From NCBI GenBank assembly GCA_007115705.1, contig QXEO01000222.1, positions 3,103,176 through 3,167,175 on the forward strand: DNA of 64,000 nucleotides, given 5' to 3'. The translations under genes were made by a program, and so were the position numbers. The notes beneath the pieces are model-generated. The model searched no databases. It was not told the DNA's origin and saw nothing but the letters and a program-made list of their open reading frames with translations. Shown here piece after piece: positions 1-12,119 of this stretch. How positions within the stretch are numbered: the stretch's first letter is position 1; each line of letters begins with the position of its first letter. Source of the stretch: Dactylis glomerata (taxonomy: Eukaryota > Streptophyta > Magnoliopsida > Poales > Poaceae).

Positions 1-91
1 ACTCTCCTCCCTCGCCTCCTTCCACCGCCACTCTGCTCCGGTGATGAATCGTCGTCGTTCCACGCCGTAATCCACTATGTAGCCCGTGACG

Positions 92-560
92 ATGGCTTCT
101 CAAGGCCGCGGCGGAGGTCAGGGTGGTGGCTGCATCGGCGGAGGTGGCGGCCGCGACCACGTCATCTACCGCCCGGTGGCGGTGTCTCTCGCCGAGCGGG
201 CGTGCATCATCTGCTCCGAGGAGGCGAGGAAGCACGCCGTGCGCAAGTGGACCAACTACGGCGCGAGGCCGTCGCCAAAGCTTGCGCCCTATGCGACGTA
301 CGCCATGGGGGAGTCCTGCTTGTGCCGTCGCCCCCGCTCTTCGATGTCGCCTCCGGCCTCCGACGACGATGATGATGCAGATTTGGGGCGCGTCATTGGC
401 CCTGAAGACTTTGCCAAGGATCCGGCAGAGGAGGAGCGTGCGCTGGCGGAGGCGCTGGCCAAGACGGCGGTGGAGGCCACGGCGCAGCAGGCGAGGGAGG
501 AGGCCGAGCGCCTCGCCGCGCTGCGCGCCATCGAGGCCTTCTAGGAGAGGGAGGCCGCCC
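92..560 (+). pseudogene. Ala/Glu-rich gene of unknown function, 5' part, split by a retrotransposon
   Basis: An ATG at 92 opens a frame that starts Gly-rich, has two CxxC-like spots, then an acidic Asp run and an Ala/Glu-rich stretch that looks like a coiled-coil helix. It meets TAG at 542-544. The same frame is open after that TAG, and if the copia element (561-8962) and one copy of its 5-bp TSD are ignored it continues from 8968 to a stop at 9024-9026 with the same Ala/Arg/Glu-rich character. Either the TAG is the true end or it is a secondary nonsense mutation. I do not recognise the family. The GC-rich codon use contrasts with the AT-rich surroundings. It may be a captured ORF inside a larger DNA transposon, because the downstream piece ends near a typical TIR-like motif around 9344-9362. 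Confidence 0.4.
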
Positions 561-2286
561 TGAAGGGTTTCGCAGTATAGTAAATCAAAAATTTCCCTAC
601 GGATGCGAACAAGAAAGCCAAGATCTAATCTAGGAGATGTAATCAACGAGAGAGGTAGATGATATCTTCATACCCTTGAAGATATCGCACAGCGGAAACG
701 TTCAACAGAACGTGGATGATGTAGTCGTACTAGCCGTCTCCTCCCCGCGATCCGATCCGATCCTACGCCGCAAGTGGCGGCGCCTCCGAGAGATGCACAC
801 GTACGGTGCAGCGACGTCTCCTCCTTCCTTGGTCCAGCAAGTATGGTGGAGAGATAGATTGGATCTGCAGCACAACGGCGTGGTGCTTATGGTGGAGAGT
901 TTCTGCGGCAGGGCTTTGCCTACGCACAGTCGCGAGAGAGGGAGGTGGAGGGGCAGCAGTTGGCCGGCGGCTAGGGTTGGAGTGAGGAAGGCTGCGCCCC
1001 TGCCCCTCCTTATATGGGGGGCTGGCCGGCTGCCTTGGCCCCTCCTCCAAGTCCTAGGGCGGCGGCCTAGGGGGAAGAATGGGGGGCAAGTTTCCCCCCC
1101 TCCTTCTGGAAGGTTCCCTTAGGGTTTCCCCTAAGGGCTGGCCGGCTGGGCCTTAGGGGCCTTGTGCGCCTGGCCCAAAGTGGCCAGGACACTTCCCCTT
1201 AGGCCCACATAGGCCTCCGACAAGTGGGCCCACGTTGGTCCCACTCCGGAACCTTCTAGAACCTTCCGGTACAATACCGATAAACTCCGAAATGATTCCG
1301 GAATCCAAAAACTGCTTTCCTTTATATGAATCTTATTCTCCGGACCATTCCGGAACCTCTCGTGATGTCCTGGATCTCATCCGCGACTCCGACCAAAAAC
1401 TCATAAACCAATTATCCATTCTATCCTAGCATCGATGCACGTTAAGTGTGTGACCCTACGGGTTCAAGAATATGCAGACATGATCTTCTATCAATAATCA
1501 ACAGCGGGATCTGGAAACCCATATTGACTCCCACATATTCATCGATGATCATATCGGATGAACCACGATGCCAGGATTCAATTAATCCCGTATATGTATT
1601 CCCTTTGTCACGCGATATTTTACTTGCCCGAGATTCGATCGTCGGTATCGCCATACCTAGTTCAATCTCGTTCACAGCAAGTACTTTACTCGTTCCGTAA
1701 TCCGATATCACTTTGTGATTAACTCCTTAACCACGTGCTTGCAAGCGGTGTTGATATCGATTACCAAGTGGGCCCGAAGTATATCTCTCCGACTCGGGAG
1801 GGACAAATTCCATCTCGATACATGCAACCCAACAAGTACTTTCCGATCACCTGGGAGACACCTTTATGATCACCCTCACATAGGATGACGTTTGATGACC
1901 TCAAAGCTTTCTTCCGATACCAAGGACTTGTATTATCTCATGGTCTAAGGAATACAATACTTGACATAGGAAAAAGCTTCGCAAAGATGAATACAATGAC
2001 ACGATCTAATTGCTCTGCTTTATTTGGGTCTGTCCATCACATCATTCTCCTAATGATATGATCTCATTATTAATTGACAACTCATGTCTATGGTTAGGAA
2101 ACCTTAACCATCATTAATCAATGAGCTAGTCCATAGAGGCGTACTAGGGACACGGTGTTGTTCACAAACCACACAAGTATTAATGTTTCCGCTTAATACA
2201 ATTATAGCATGGAGTATAAACATTATCATGAACAAGAAATATGATAATAACAATATTATTATTGCCTCTAGGGCATATTTCCTTCA
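561..2286 (-). repeat. 3' LTR of the first copia element
   Basis: This 1726-bp LTR begins TGAAGGG and ends TTCCTTCA on the plus strand. It pairs with 7235-8962 with few differences by eye. The ORFs read across it in several frames recur in all three copies of this LTR in the window and are not genes. Confidence 0.92.
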
Positions 2287-2539
2287 GTCTCCCACTTGCA
2301 CTGGAGTCAATAATCTAGTTAATACTTGCGCCTTTAACACCTATGGCATTCCGGTGTTATTCATACGCGTTGCATGTGGTAAATCTTATCTACGGGTCTG
2401 ACACTTTCAGGTCCGTTTGTATTTGCATATTCTTTTGCGTCAACACGCATTACTCATCTTGTATGAGATAGCATCGTATAAACTTGGTCTTCTGATGAGA
2501 CCTTTGTTTCTTGGCCGAGACTATGTTGTCACTATTGTC

Positions 2540-2900
2540 ATACAATAGGACTACATAGTACTAGCACACTTAGAAAAATAGCGATATCCACCGTGCGTCG
2601 AAATACTCATTGGTCCGCACACATCGGTATGTATGATTTCCAATAAGTTCGTTGCTCGCTCCATTATTCCGGAGAACGGGTTTTTTTAATCATCTTGCCC
2701 ATGAGGCATGGCTTGCACGTGTCAAATGATTCAAAATCAAGAGACTCCAAAAGTCCATCAGAATGGAGTTTCTTTATGCGTTTTATGCCAATATGACCTG
2801 GACGACAGTGCCACAAATAAGTTGGATTATCACTATCCACTTTGCATCTTTTATGCCGCTTCTAAAGCGATTATATACTTAGCCCTCGTTGCAGTGTCCG
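2540..2900 (-). pseudogene. Displaced second integrase-start fragment of the copia element
   Basis: The minus strand reads a CLMGKM-like GAG-pre-integrase end followed by IHTDVCGPM, a copia integrase signature, with stops. It lies between the RT remnant and the 3' LTR, where RNase H is expected. A second, diverged version of the same segment lies at about 4600-4860 in the usual place upstream of RT, so the element carries an internal duplication. Confidence 0.55.
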
Positions 2901-3461
2901 CCACAATATTAACATTGGAACTCATTCAAGACATCATGGAACTTTCTTCCATCTTATTATGCCACCTTCTAACTCAAAACAAATGGCTTAAAATTGAGAT
3001 AAAATTTTACTTGTATGTGTGACAAAGCCAATGTAACTCATTGCAATGAACCATTTGTCACTTCTGCATACAGAACATATTCTTACTTCTTCGAAAGTGC
3101 ACAAGAATATCTTTACTATTGTCCAACGATCATCATATGAATGCTATAACCTTTAGAGCATTGGACACATCTGGATCTACATATCATGGTATACAAAATT
3201 GATAAAATCATTCTTGTGGTTTCACTCATCAAGTGTCAAAACAATTGATTCTTGCTCCAATCTCTTCCATGCAACAAGAACCGTTCTTATTGTTTCCATA
3301 TTGAACAAATTCAATATTTCATCTATGTATTCTGGCAAAACTATATTAGTGCCTCAATGTATCTGCATAGACATTGATGCTTAATATTCTGGTTTTACCT
3401 AAGTCTTTCATCAAAAACTAATTTTAATGAAAACTTAACAATATCAAGAAAAACACATAAT

Positions 3462-3545
3462 TTCCAATGAACGATATGTTATCTACATAAAGCATTAGAA
3501 ATATGTCTTAGCGCTCCCACTTACTTTCTTGTAAATACACGCATC
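3462..3545 (-). pseudogene. Copia reverse transcriptase remnant (YVDN box)
   Basis: The minus strand encodes a short run around YVDN, matching the YVDD/YVDN catalytic box of copia RT. An in-frame stop lies just upstream and frames break on both sides. The homologous region is better preserved in the other copia element at 46500-46990. Confidence 0.6.
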
Positions 3546-3882
3546 TTCAAATATCTTGATGAAATTAACACTTTAACATTTTCATCATTGAAGATTCCAA
3601 CTTCGCTATGCTTACTTCTACCATAGAAGTTTGCATACATATCTAGCAACCTTTAAATCAACAAAACCCATTGGGTTGTGTCAGTTACACGTCCTTGGTG
3701 TGCATTCTGGTAGAGGAATGTTGTTTCGTTTATTCAACTATCATATCTCAATATGTAATTGTTGCTAGAATAATTCATATGACGAAGTCAGGGCCCATCA
3801 TCGCTTCTTTGTATATTGTTGGTTACTATTATCTAATAATATCTCGTCCTCAAATCTTACTATTTGATTACGACCAACTTGG

Positions 3883-4860
3883 TTAAATAGGAACTTCGAT
3901 GTCGTGACTACAACATATTGTAGACGCGTGAGCTATGAATGTAGTTGCCCCTTCCAGAACATTTTCTGGTGCTGCGCTGCTCTGATCATCTTGCTCAGAT
4001 TCAACAACCTCATCAAGTTCTATCTTCCTCCCACTTAAACCTTTCGCGAGAAACTCCTTCATAAGAAATTCACTTCTTTTAGTGACAATCACTATGTGTT
4101 TGGGTTCATAATAGAAGGAATACCCATCGACATTCTTTGGGATAACCTACAAAGACTTACTAATCCGATTTTGGTTGTAAACATTTTACATATATGCCTT
4201 GCATACCAAAATTCAAGAAAAGACAACTATAACTTGTATGGTGTCATTTCGGCAGATTATGATGGCATTCTATTCAGTGAAAAGCGGTAGTCTCTAAAGC
4301 ATAATCCACAAATTATATTGGTAGTTTATTTCATCATTGATCTAACCATGTCAAACAAGGTTTGATTACATCCATCGAAAACTCCATACTCCTATGGTGT
4401 TTATCATGATGCAAGTTTGTGGAACAATTCCTCTAACTCTTAGATGTTTGCTAAACTTGTAACTCAAATATTCTTCTTTATGATCTAATCATACAACTTG
4501 AATATTCTTGTTACAACAATTTTCACTTCATAAATTGAACAATTTCATACTTCTATCTCATCAAGTAGATATACCGTACATCTATTTGAGTCATTGATGA
4601 AATAGAAAATACACCACGCTCGACTTCACATATGAACTACATACATCAACATGTACGATCTCCATGTAGTTAGTCGCTTGTTCTTTCTATGGCCCATGAA
4701 CGGAGTTTAATCATCTTTAGGAAAAGTCTCACAAGCGTCAATCAATTCAAAATCAAATGACTCGAAAATCTATCAATATAGAATTTCTTTCATGTTTTGT
4801 TTCCAATATGACTTAAACAGCGGTGTCACATATAAGTGAAATTTGTTTTGTCTTGCGACC
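3883..4860 (-). pseudogene. Copia integrase and IN-RT linker remnant
   Basis: From about 4760 down to 4100 the minus strand resembles a copia integrase core with many stops. At 4092-3883 a 69-codon open stretch resembles the charged linker that follows integrase in Triticeae copia elements (EFLMKEFLAKGLSGRKI-like, then acidic). It is the canonical copy of the integrase region in this element. Confidence 0.5.
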
Positions 4861-7221
4861 TTTAGCATTAGTGTTATAAATGTCTATTTCACCAACAAGA
4901 TAATAATAATCTATCCATCGATTATGGAAGACGGTAATAATTTGAACAACCATTGCTCTCATAATACTAGAACAAAATAACAATTATTAAGTTCTTGACA
5001 TATCTAGAAGGCTAGGTTTTATGCCGATGAGAAGCACAATAACACTTTTATTTGTATCTCGACATGCATCATTACCATATTCTTTTACTAGTTACTTAGG
5101 CCATTGTACTTCTTGTATTGTGTTGCTTTGTATGACATTTCATACCAACAAATCAGTATCGAATACCCAAGAATTACATTGTTAACGAGCAAAAGAATTC
5201 ATCTATAACATGTATATCATTTATATACCTGAGCTGGACAATTCCAGTCTTTTCCTTTTTCTACCAAATAATTTTGCAGATCCTATTTAGCATTTCCTCT
5301 CTTTTTAGAAGAATCTATCGACATTAATAGTGGCATCAATCATTTGACACATAGTCCAAAGGATTTTTAGTCAAATACTAATAGCCTTGGATTTTGCACT
5401 TTGAAGTGGATCGCCATCATCATATGATTGGTATTCTTCCAGATTCCATTCTTTAGTATTCTTTTGGTATAGCAAAACAATTTAGCCGATACCTTTTTTT
5501 TATTCGTCCTATCATGACATCTTTCATGATGAAACTACTATAGCTTATAAGGATGAATGCAAGTATAATATTAGTTCCCAAACTTTTGGGTGATCGGGAC
5601 GCCTAGCATCTTCAATCTTCGCATATAGTCATACAATATGAGCATATGTTCTTTTACTAAATTATACTTGATCATTTTGCAAACAATCAAAGTCTTAGAT
5701 ATCAAATATCTTTCACTTCTTATTTGTTTCTGAAACAATTCTTTCAGCTCGATGATCACTTTGATTCTCAAACATTTTTGAAGATCAATTTATCATGAAG
5801 GCAAACATATGATCTTTAGATACTAAACTTGAATCGTTGCTCTTAGATTAATACAATTTATTAAATCGTATGGAGCAAGCAAGGTTTGCTAAAGTTTGCA
5901 ATAGGACTTAATCTTTAGTCTTGACATTCTAACTAAACGGCACTTGACCGAAAAGTGATTATCCAGAATTCTATAGTTCTTTTAACTCAATTAAGCTAAG
6001 TGTCGGTGGGAAACGGTGCCAAAGACTACAACGACTTATGCAAATACAACAAGATTTAGTTCAAGATAATTAGTTCAAGTTAATCAAATTACTAATGAAC
6101 TCCCACTAAATTCAACATCCCTCAAAGTTGTTTAGTGAAGCATGATCCAAATTCACTACACCGAGACCGATCATCACGTGAATGATGTAGCTTTAATGGT
6201 GAACATCAACATGTTGATCATATCATCCATATGACTCATGCTTGACCTTTCGGTCTGTGTGTTCCGAGGCCATGTCTGTACATGCTAGGCTCGTCAAGTC
6301 AAACCCAAGTATTTCCGCGTGTGCAAAACTGGCTTGCACCCGTTGTATGTGAACGTAGAGTTTATAGCACCCGATCATCACGAGATGCTTCAAAACGACG
6401 AACTTTCGCAACGGTGCATACATGGGGAGAACACAATTTTATCTTGATCTTTAAGTGAGGAATCATCTTAAAATGCTACCGTCGCGATCTAAGCATAATA
6501 AGATACATAAAAGGATAAACATCACATGCATATAATTTTATGTGACATGGTATAGCCAATCTCCGCGCAATGATCTCCATCTTGTGCGCGCCGGCATGAT
6601 CTCCATCACTCCACCACGAATAGCAACTACAACTATTGCTAACTACTTAGCGATAAAGTAAAGCTATTACATGGCGTATAAGAAGTTGACACGCAGGTCA
6701 TACACAATTATAAAGACAACCATATGGCTCCTGCCGGTTGTGAACTCATCGACATGCAAGTCGTGAAATATTACAAAACATGATCATCGCATACATCACA
6801 TATATCACATCACATCTTGTGGCCATACCATATCACAAAACACTCCCTGCAAAAACAAGTTAGACGCCTCTACTTTGTTGTTGCATGTTTTACGTGGCTT
6901 ATGGGAGTAGCAAGTTAAGAACGATTCTTACCTACGAAAAGCCACAACGGTGATATTATGGTTGCTAACATCCGTTGTAAATCTCATGACTACTATAGTG
7001 AGAGAAACTGGCATCCACCAGCCGCATGTGTGGAACAAGCCACACGTCAAGTGCGGAACCGGTCTCGCGAACGAGGTCGCGTAAAGTTGGCCTGGACCGC
7101 TTCGATCTCACTATGCCGCGCCATAAGAAATACAAAACAAAGAGGTTTGCAACAGAAAACATCAACGCCCGCAATAAGCATGTTGCGTTCTACTTGTGAA
7201 ACACATCTACGCATAGATCTA
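4861..7221 (-). other. 5' interior of the first copia element, no intact ORF
   Basis: AT-rich sequence between the primer site and the integrase remnant, where gag should lie. No ORF longer than about 100 codons fits the element's direction. About 6080-6420 is clearly similar to 47090-47400 in the other copia element, so the two share a leader region. Confidence 0.6.
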
Positions 7222-7233
7222 GCTCTGATACCA
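7222..7233 (-). other. Primer binding site, initiator-Met tRNA type
   Basis: The minus strand reads TGGTATCAGAGC, the standard copia primer site, one base from the LTR edge at 7235. It fixes the element's direction. Confidence 0.9.
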
Positions 7234-7234
7234 C

Positions 7235-8962
7235 TAAAGGGTTTCGCAGCATAGTAAATCAAAAATTTCCCTACGGATGCGAACAAGAAAGCCAAGATCT
7301 AATCTAGGAGATGTAATCAACGAGAGAGGTAGATGATATCTTCATACCCTTGAAGATATCGCACAGCGGAAACGTTCAACAGAACGTGGATGATGTAGTC
7401 GTACTAGCCGTCTCCTCCCCGCGATCCGATCCGATCCTACGCCGCAAGTGGCGGCGCCTCCGAGAGATGCACACGTACGGTGCAGCGACGTCTCCTCCTT
7501 CCTTGGTCTAGCAAGTATGGTGGAGAGATAGATTGGATCTGCAGCACGACAGCATGGTGCTTATGGTGGAGAGTTTCTGCGGCAGGGCTTTGCCTACGCA
7601 CAGTCGCGAGAGAGGGAGGTGGAGGGGCAGCAGTTAGCCGGCGGCTAGGGTTGGAGTGAGGAAGGCTGCGCCCCTGCCCCTCCTTATATGGGGGGCTGGC
7701 CGGCTGCCTTGGCCCCTCCTCCAAGTCCTAGGGCGGCGGCCTAGGGGGAAGAGTGGGGGGCAAGTTTCCCCCCCCCTCCTTCTGGAAGGTTCCCTTAGGG
7801 TTTCCCCTAAGGGCTGGCCGGCTGGGCCTTAGGGGCCTTGTGCGCCTGGCCCAAAGTGGCTAGGACACTTCCCCTTAGGCCCACATAGGCCTCCGACAAG
7901 TGGGCCCACGTTGGCCCCACTCCAGAACCTTCTAGAACCTTCCGGTACAATACCGATAAACTCCGAAACGATTCCGGAATCCAAAAACTGCTTTCCTTTA
8001 TATGAATCTTATTCTCCGGACCATTCCGGAACCTCTCGTGATGTCCTGGATCTCATCCGAGACTCCGACCAAAAACTCATAAACCAATTATCCATTCTAT
8101 CCTAGCATCGATGCACGTTAAGTGTGTGACCCTACGGGTTCGAGAATATGCAGACATGATCTTCTATCAATAATCAACAGCGGGATCTGGAAACCCATAT
8201 TGACTCCCACATATTCATCGATGATCATATCGGATGAACCACGATGCCAGGATTTAATTAATCCCGTATATGTATTCCCTTTGTCACGCGATATTTTACT
8301 TGCCCGAGATTCGATCATCGGTATCGCCATACATAGTTCAATCTCGTTCACAGCAAGTACTTTACTCGTTCCGTAATCCGATATCACTTTGTGATTAACT
8401 CCTTAACCACGTGCTTGCAAGCGGTGTTGATATCGATTACCGAGTGGGCCCGAAGTATATCTCTCCGACTCGGGAGGGACAAATTCCATCTCGATACATG
8501 CAACCCAACAAGTACTTTCCGATCACCTGAGAGACACCTTTATGATCACCCTCACATAGGATGACGTTTGATGACCTCAAAGCTTTCTTCCGATACCAGG
8601 GAGTTGTATTATCTCATGGTCTAAGGAATACAATACTTGACATAGGAAAAAGCTTCGCAAAGATGAACACAATGACACGATCTAATTGCTCTGCTTTATT
8701 TGGGTCTGTCCATCACATCATTCTCCTAATGATATGATCTCATTATTAATTGACAACTCATGTCTATGGTTAGGAAACCTTAACCATCATTAATCAATGA
8801 GCTAGTCCATAGAGGCGTACTAGGGACACGGTGTTGTTCACAAACCACACAAGTATTAATGTTTCCGCTTAATACAATTATAGCATGGAGTATAAACATT
8901 ATCATGAATAAGAAATATGATAATAACAATATTATTATTGCCTCTAGGGCATATTTCCTTCA
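7235..8962 (-). repeat. 5' LTR of the first copia element
   Basis: 1728 bp, matching 561-2286. Its inner edge reads TAAAGGG where the outer LTR reads TGAAGGG, so the terminal dinucleotide has mutated. The flanking CGCCC at 8963-8967 is the right TSD. Confidence 0.92.
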
Positions 8963-9362
8963 CGCCCGCGACCAGAGGTTGGCGAAGGCCGCCCACGTTC
9001 TACTCCTCCCCCGTCGCCTGTACTAGGTAGCCGGCTCCACCGAACTAGGTCGCGGTCGCCGTAGACAGGCCCGGTGAGTTCTCCCGGGGCGGAATTTTGT
9101 GTACTACGAACCGCGTGCAGATTCCGCGGCCTTTTGTAAATTATGCTACCCCCTTTTAGTATGAAATCCGACGAATTCCGGCGCAAGTGGATGAACTCCG
9201 GCGATCTAAATTCGCGCCAATGTTTATTTTCAAATTTTATGGTTTCAGATACGGTTACTGATCTGCACCGACACCAACGCGACCTACAAAATTCTTTTAG
9301 GGCGTCCTTAAACGCAATTTTATGGTTTCCGATATATGGTTGCTGCTAGAGATGCTCTTGGC
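8963..9362 (+). pseudogene. 3' part and trailer of the split Ala/Glu-rich gene
   Basis: After the TSD, 18 further codons continue the frame of the 5' piece to TAG at 9024-9026. Then comes a non-coding trailer that ends around 9344-9362 in GCTGCTAGAGATGCTCTT, a sequence like the end of Triticeae TIR transposons. No partner end is visible because it would lie left of the window. It is either a host gene 3' end or part of a gene-bearing DNA transposon. Confidence 0.35.
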
Positions 9363-9471
9363 GAGGAAGGCTTCAAAGAACAAATCAGAAAGGTGGAGAA
9401 GTCTCTCAAGAGCAAAAAAAAGAAGATGGTCATTATCTGGAAAGCTCCGCAACTGCTTGATTGATGGTCAC
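9350..9471 (+). pseudogene. Orphan exon-like Lys-rich C-terminus, unknown
   Basis: From an AGA at 9350 the plus strand reads a 40-codon frame rich in Lys and Glu, with a stretch of six basic residues, ending in TGA at 9469-9471. It has no start codon of its own and would be the last exon of something now lost. I do not recognise it. It overlaps the TIR-like motif above, so one of the two readings is probably wrong. The stretch from 9472 to 9736 shows no other gene. Confidence 0.25.
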
Positions 9472-9736
9472 CATTTGAGTTGTCGGGTTAGTTCAGTTGA
9501 GCTTTGGTCCTCTATGTACGCAGTTCATGGTTGTAGTATATTGAGAGGAATTGTTGGTTGTCTAGCTGATCCGAGCTTTGAATGTTCGCTTGTAGTTTTA
9601 CTGTATTGATTTTCGCTCAGTTTTTATTAATTAATTGGACAATTCTCTTCTTTTTAATTAATAAATTAGAGCAAAGCTTCTACCCCTATTTTTTTAAAAG
9701 ATATTACCGATATGTTTTGGAAAGCTATCTAAAACA

Positions 9737-9834
9737 TACTTCCTCCGATCGGAAATAACTGTCAGTGACTTAGTACAAACTTTGTACTAAGTTAGTATAA
9801 AATCGCCGACAGTTATTTCCGATCGGAGGGAGTA
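9737..9834. mobile_element. Short Stowaway-type MITE
   Basis: Near-perfect inverted ends (CTTCCTCCGATCGGAAATAAC and its complement) enclose a 98-bp element including TA on both sides. The same family recurs at 56509-56605. Confidence 0.85.
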
Positions 9835-10024
9835 CTATATTTTGGAACACCGGTAGTAAGTGATAGTTTGTACACACTGCTGATTCAGACAACTCAAAAC
9901 ACACTTCAACAAAGAGTCTTATAATAACAAATATGGCTTTATCATTTCATATGATACTTTTTTCCTGAATAAATTTTATGCTATCCAAGAAAAGATGAAT
10001 CATACTCTAGGCGGTCAAAGTTCG

Positions 10025-10308
10025 TTAAGAAACTTGAATCGCTAGCTCCAAAGCACCATGCCTGTATTTCCGAGCAGGACCAATTTGTACGACAGCACAT
10101 TGATATATAGCTGTGCTCGTGATCTCATCGAGAGTTTCTCCACGCTTATTCCACAAAGCTGACGTTGTCGCTCGATCGGCTGCAATGCGACGGATGGAGA
10201 TGGACCTATCCAGGTCGAATTTCCACCGCAATCTTCAAGTAGTGGATATTTTGGACCGCCTTGGAATTCCAGCAAGATTTCCGACTCGTACATTGCACCA
10301 CTGATCAA
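10025..10308 (-). other. Possible broken coding fragment, unknown
   Basis: Two overlapping minus-strand frames are open. The one ending at 10025 has 68 codons of ordinary protein composition (WKFDLDRSISIRRIAADRA and onward) but only if read from an internal ATG; the other frame covers the upstream part. This pattern suggests one old coding region broken by a frameshift. I do not recognise it. The stretch 10309-10486 shows nothing. Confidence 0.25.
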
Positions 10309-10866
10309 TTAGGCAAGATTTTCCATGCTGCATCCAGAAGAAATTCAGTTGGTCATGGTCTTGGATAGCGATGGGTTGCAATCCTTGACGCCTAGGTCCC
10401 ATGCATTGCACAAAAAAGACGACGGTTCAGAACTCCAGATAAGAGATGCGTGCACGTAGCTGGGGTCGACTTACTTGCGTATAATAGTCGAGTTCAGTGC
10501 TGATAACTGATCAGGTTGAGAAAAATCGTAAACATTTCGTTGAGCTTGAGCAAGATTTTGCTGAAGTTTTGGGAACCACTAGGTCATGTGCAAAAGGTCA
10601 CATTTGGTTGAAGTTTTGGACTAGGGTTATTCTTGAATGTAACTTGATTAAAGGAAGGGTCAGTTTGGTCAATTCTGACGAAAGTCGTACAGACAGTGCA
10701 ATTCGGACTACGGTCTGCCTCCGTTTCGTAGGAGGGCAGAGAAAGATGAGGGGTTGGATCACAATAAACGCAATCAATTCGGTACGAGTACGATCCATGT
10801 ATGAATGAAACTAGTACATCGACTCGGTAGATTCATTCCAGTTTATTGCGATCCATGTATACACAC

Positions 10867-11151
10867 GTCTGCTATCATCTGGTGCATCTAGCGACACCGG
10901 AACGATGTGGTTTTTAACGGCGCTAGGCCTGAGGTGGAAGCCATCTTGGCGAGGATTAGAGAGGACTACAGTAGGTGATGTCTGCCTAGACTCTTTCGTA
11001 CTGTTTTTTTTGGCTTCGTAGAGCCGATGTCGTTGCTAAGGGGAGAGTAATCCTTGAATTTAAGGAGCTGCCACCTCTTGTTGGCAGCACTTTGCCGATC
11101 TCCGGCGTTGTCTCTTCTATATAATTAATACACCTGCCACTTGAAAAAAAA
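10867..11151 (+). mobile_element. 5'-truncated LINE with poly(A) and TSD
   Basis: The 10-bp sequence GTATACACAC occurs at 10857-10866 and again at 11152-11161, directly after an A-run at 11143-11151. The inserted 285 bp begins with codons reading RNDVVFNG, a typical C-terminal motif of plant L1-type ORF2 proteins, followed by stops and an untranslated tail. It is a dead-on-arrival LINE copy. Confidence 0.85.
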
Positions 11152-11237
11152 GTATACACACTATGCATTGCAACAATGCAGGTATGCAGCAAACATGTGC
11201 TAGCTTTTATTTAACGGCATATGCAGTCCTTGTAGCT

Positions 11238-11325
11238 TGTTATTCTCTGCATAGCATTTGTTGGCACGGCAATCTGGCTAGTGCCTAGCAGTCGACGAAT
11301 CTGTAGTTGACGGTGAGGGAGACTA
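11238..11325 (-). pseudogene. PR4 3'-end fragment
   Basis: This segment matches the last codons and 3' untranslated start of the intact PR4 gene (12060-12150): the tail codons around the final Cys and the downstream TGCCAACAAAT-like run are recognisable. The rest of the gene is missing. It is the remnant of a tandem PR4 copy and is not functional. Confidence 0.7.
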
Positions 11326-11335
11326 GGTCATTCAT

Positions 11336-11639
11336 GTGAGGGGCAAGCCTTGTAGACATACTTTGGCCACAATCTTAGTGAAGCTATGGATAACGTTAAT
11401 GGACCTATATATAGTCCGTAATCTCTTCTGCAACATCTTTTTTGGGGATAAGCACAATATTTGCGGAGTTGCGCCAAAGAAATATTTGCATGGAGTTGAG
11501 ATGAAATAGTCAAGTTCAGCGCTGACAAAACTCAGGTTGAGGAAATGGGTAACATTTCGCTGTTACTCCATGTAGTGAATTCACGAACTATGGTAGAATT
11601 ATATCCATTGTTAGTCCGTGTAGGAGTACTTGATTTGCA
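11336..11639. other. Non-coding spacer between PR4 flank copies
   Basis: No gene seen. Around 11486-11560 there is a further partial match to the 10487-10545 part of the duplicated flank (AGTCAAGTTCAGCGCTGA-like), suggesting a third, shorter duplicate. Confidence 0.5.
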
Positions 11640-12119
11640 TATGGAGTTGAATTAGTCAAAGTTCAGCTAACACCACAGAGGTCTTCTAGATTTCGTTGAA
11701 GTTCTGGGAACCAATAGGTCATGTGCAGAAGTTCACATTTAGTTGAGAAAACGGGAAAGATTTCTTGAATGGATCTTAAAAAGAAGGGTCAGTTACTCAG
11801 TTAGGTCAATTCTTACGAATGTCGTACACATGCCGTGCAAGTTGGACTACGGGCTGCCTATGTTTGGCAGGAGGGCAGAGAAAGACGAGAGACATCGGTT
11901 GGTTCATAATAAACGCCATCAGTTCGGTACGAACACGATCCATGTACGAATGAAGCTACATCAACTCGGTTGATTCATTCCACTTTATTGCGATCCGTCC
12001 ATACACGGAAGTATGCATTGCAACAATGCAAGAGCTTGTGCTAGCTTTTATTTAACAGTACTACTATCTTGTTATTCTCAGCATATAATTTGTTGGCACA
12101 GCAATCTGGCTACCAGTGC
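11640..12119 (-). repeat. Downstream copy of the PR4 3' flank (with PR4 3' UTR)
   Basis: Partner of 10487-11335 and continuous with the intact PR4 gene. It holds the probable PR4 poly(A) signals: AATAAA on the minus strand at 12047-12052, 68 nt past the stop, and another at 11984-11989. Confidence 0.7.

Larger units (their letters stand above)
561..8962 (-). mobile_element. Complete but decayed Ty1/copia LTR retrotransposon, minus strand
   Basis: Two direct LTRs (561-2286 and 7235-8962) bound a 4.9-kb interior, and the 5-bp TSD CGCCC is exact (556-560 and 8963-8967). The primer site complementary to initiator-Met tRNA lies next to the right LTR at 7222-7233, and the purine tract (minus strand, complement of 2287-2300) lies next to the left one, so transcription runs leftward. 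The interior has integrase-, linker-, RT- and RNase-H-like remnants, all full of stops and frameshifts, so no protein can be made. The LTR is of the Triticeae copia type related to the Angela/BARE/WIS group; the exact family is not settled. The element split the gene that begins at 92. Confidence 0.92.
10487..11335 (-). repeat. Upstream copy of the duplicated PR4 3' flank
   Basis: 10487-10866 and 11152-11335 align with 11640-12150, the sequence just downstream of the intact PR4 gene, with point changes and small indels. The copy includes the last codons of a PR4 gene (11238-11325). A LINE fragment (10867-11151) sits in it and is absent from the other copy. This is a local tandem duplication of the PR4 3' region. 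Confidence 0.75.

Noticed and set aside
1442..1711. Conserved 84-89 aa ORFs at 1442, 8118 and 62256
   Set aside because: They occur at the same place in three copies of one copia LTR, on both strands, and represent LTR conservation instead of a protein.
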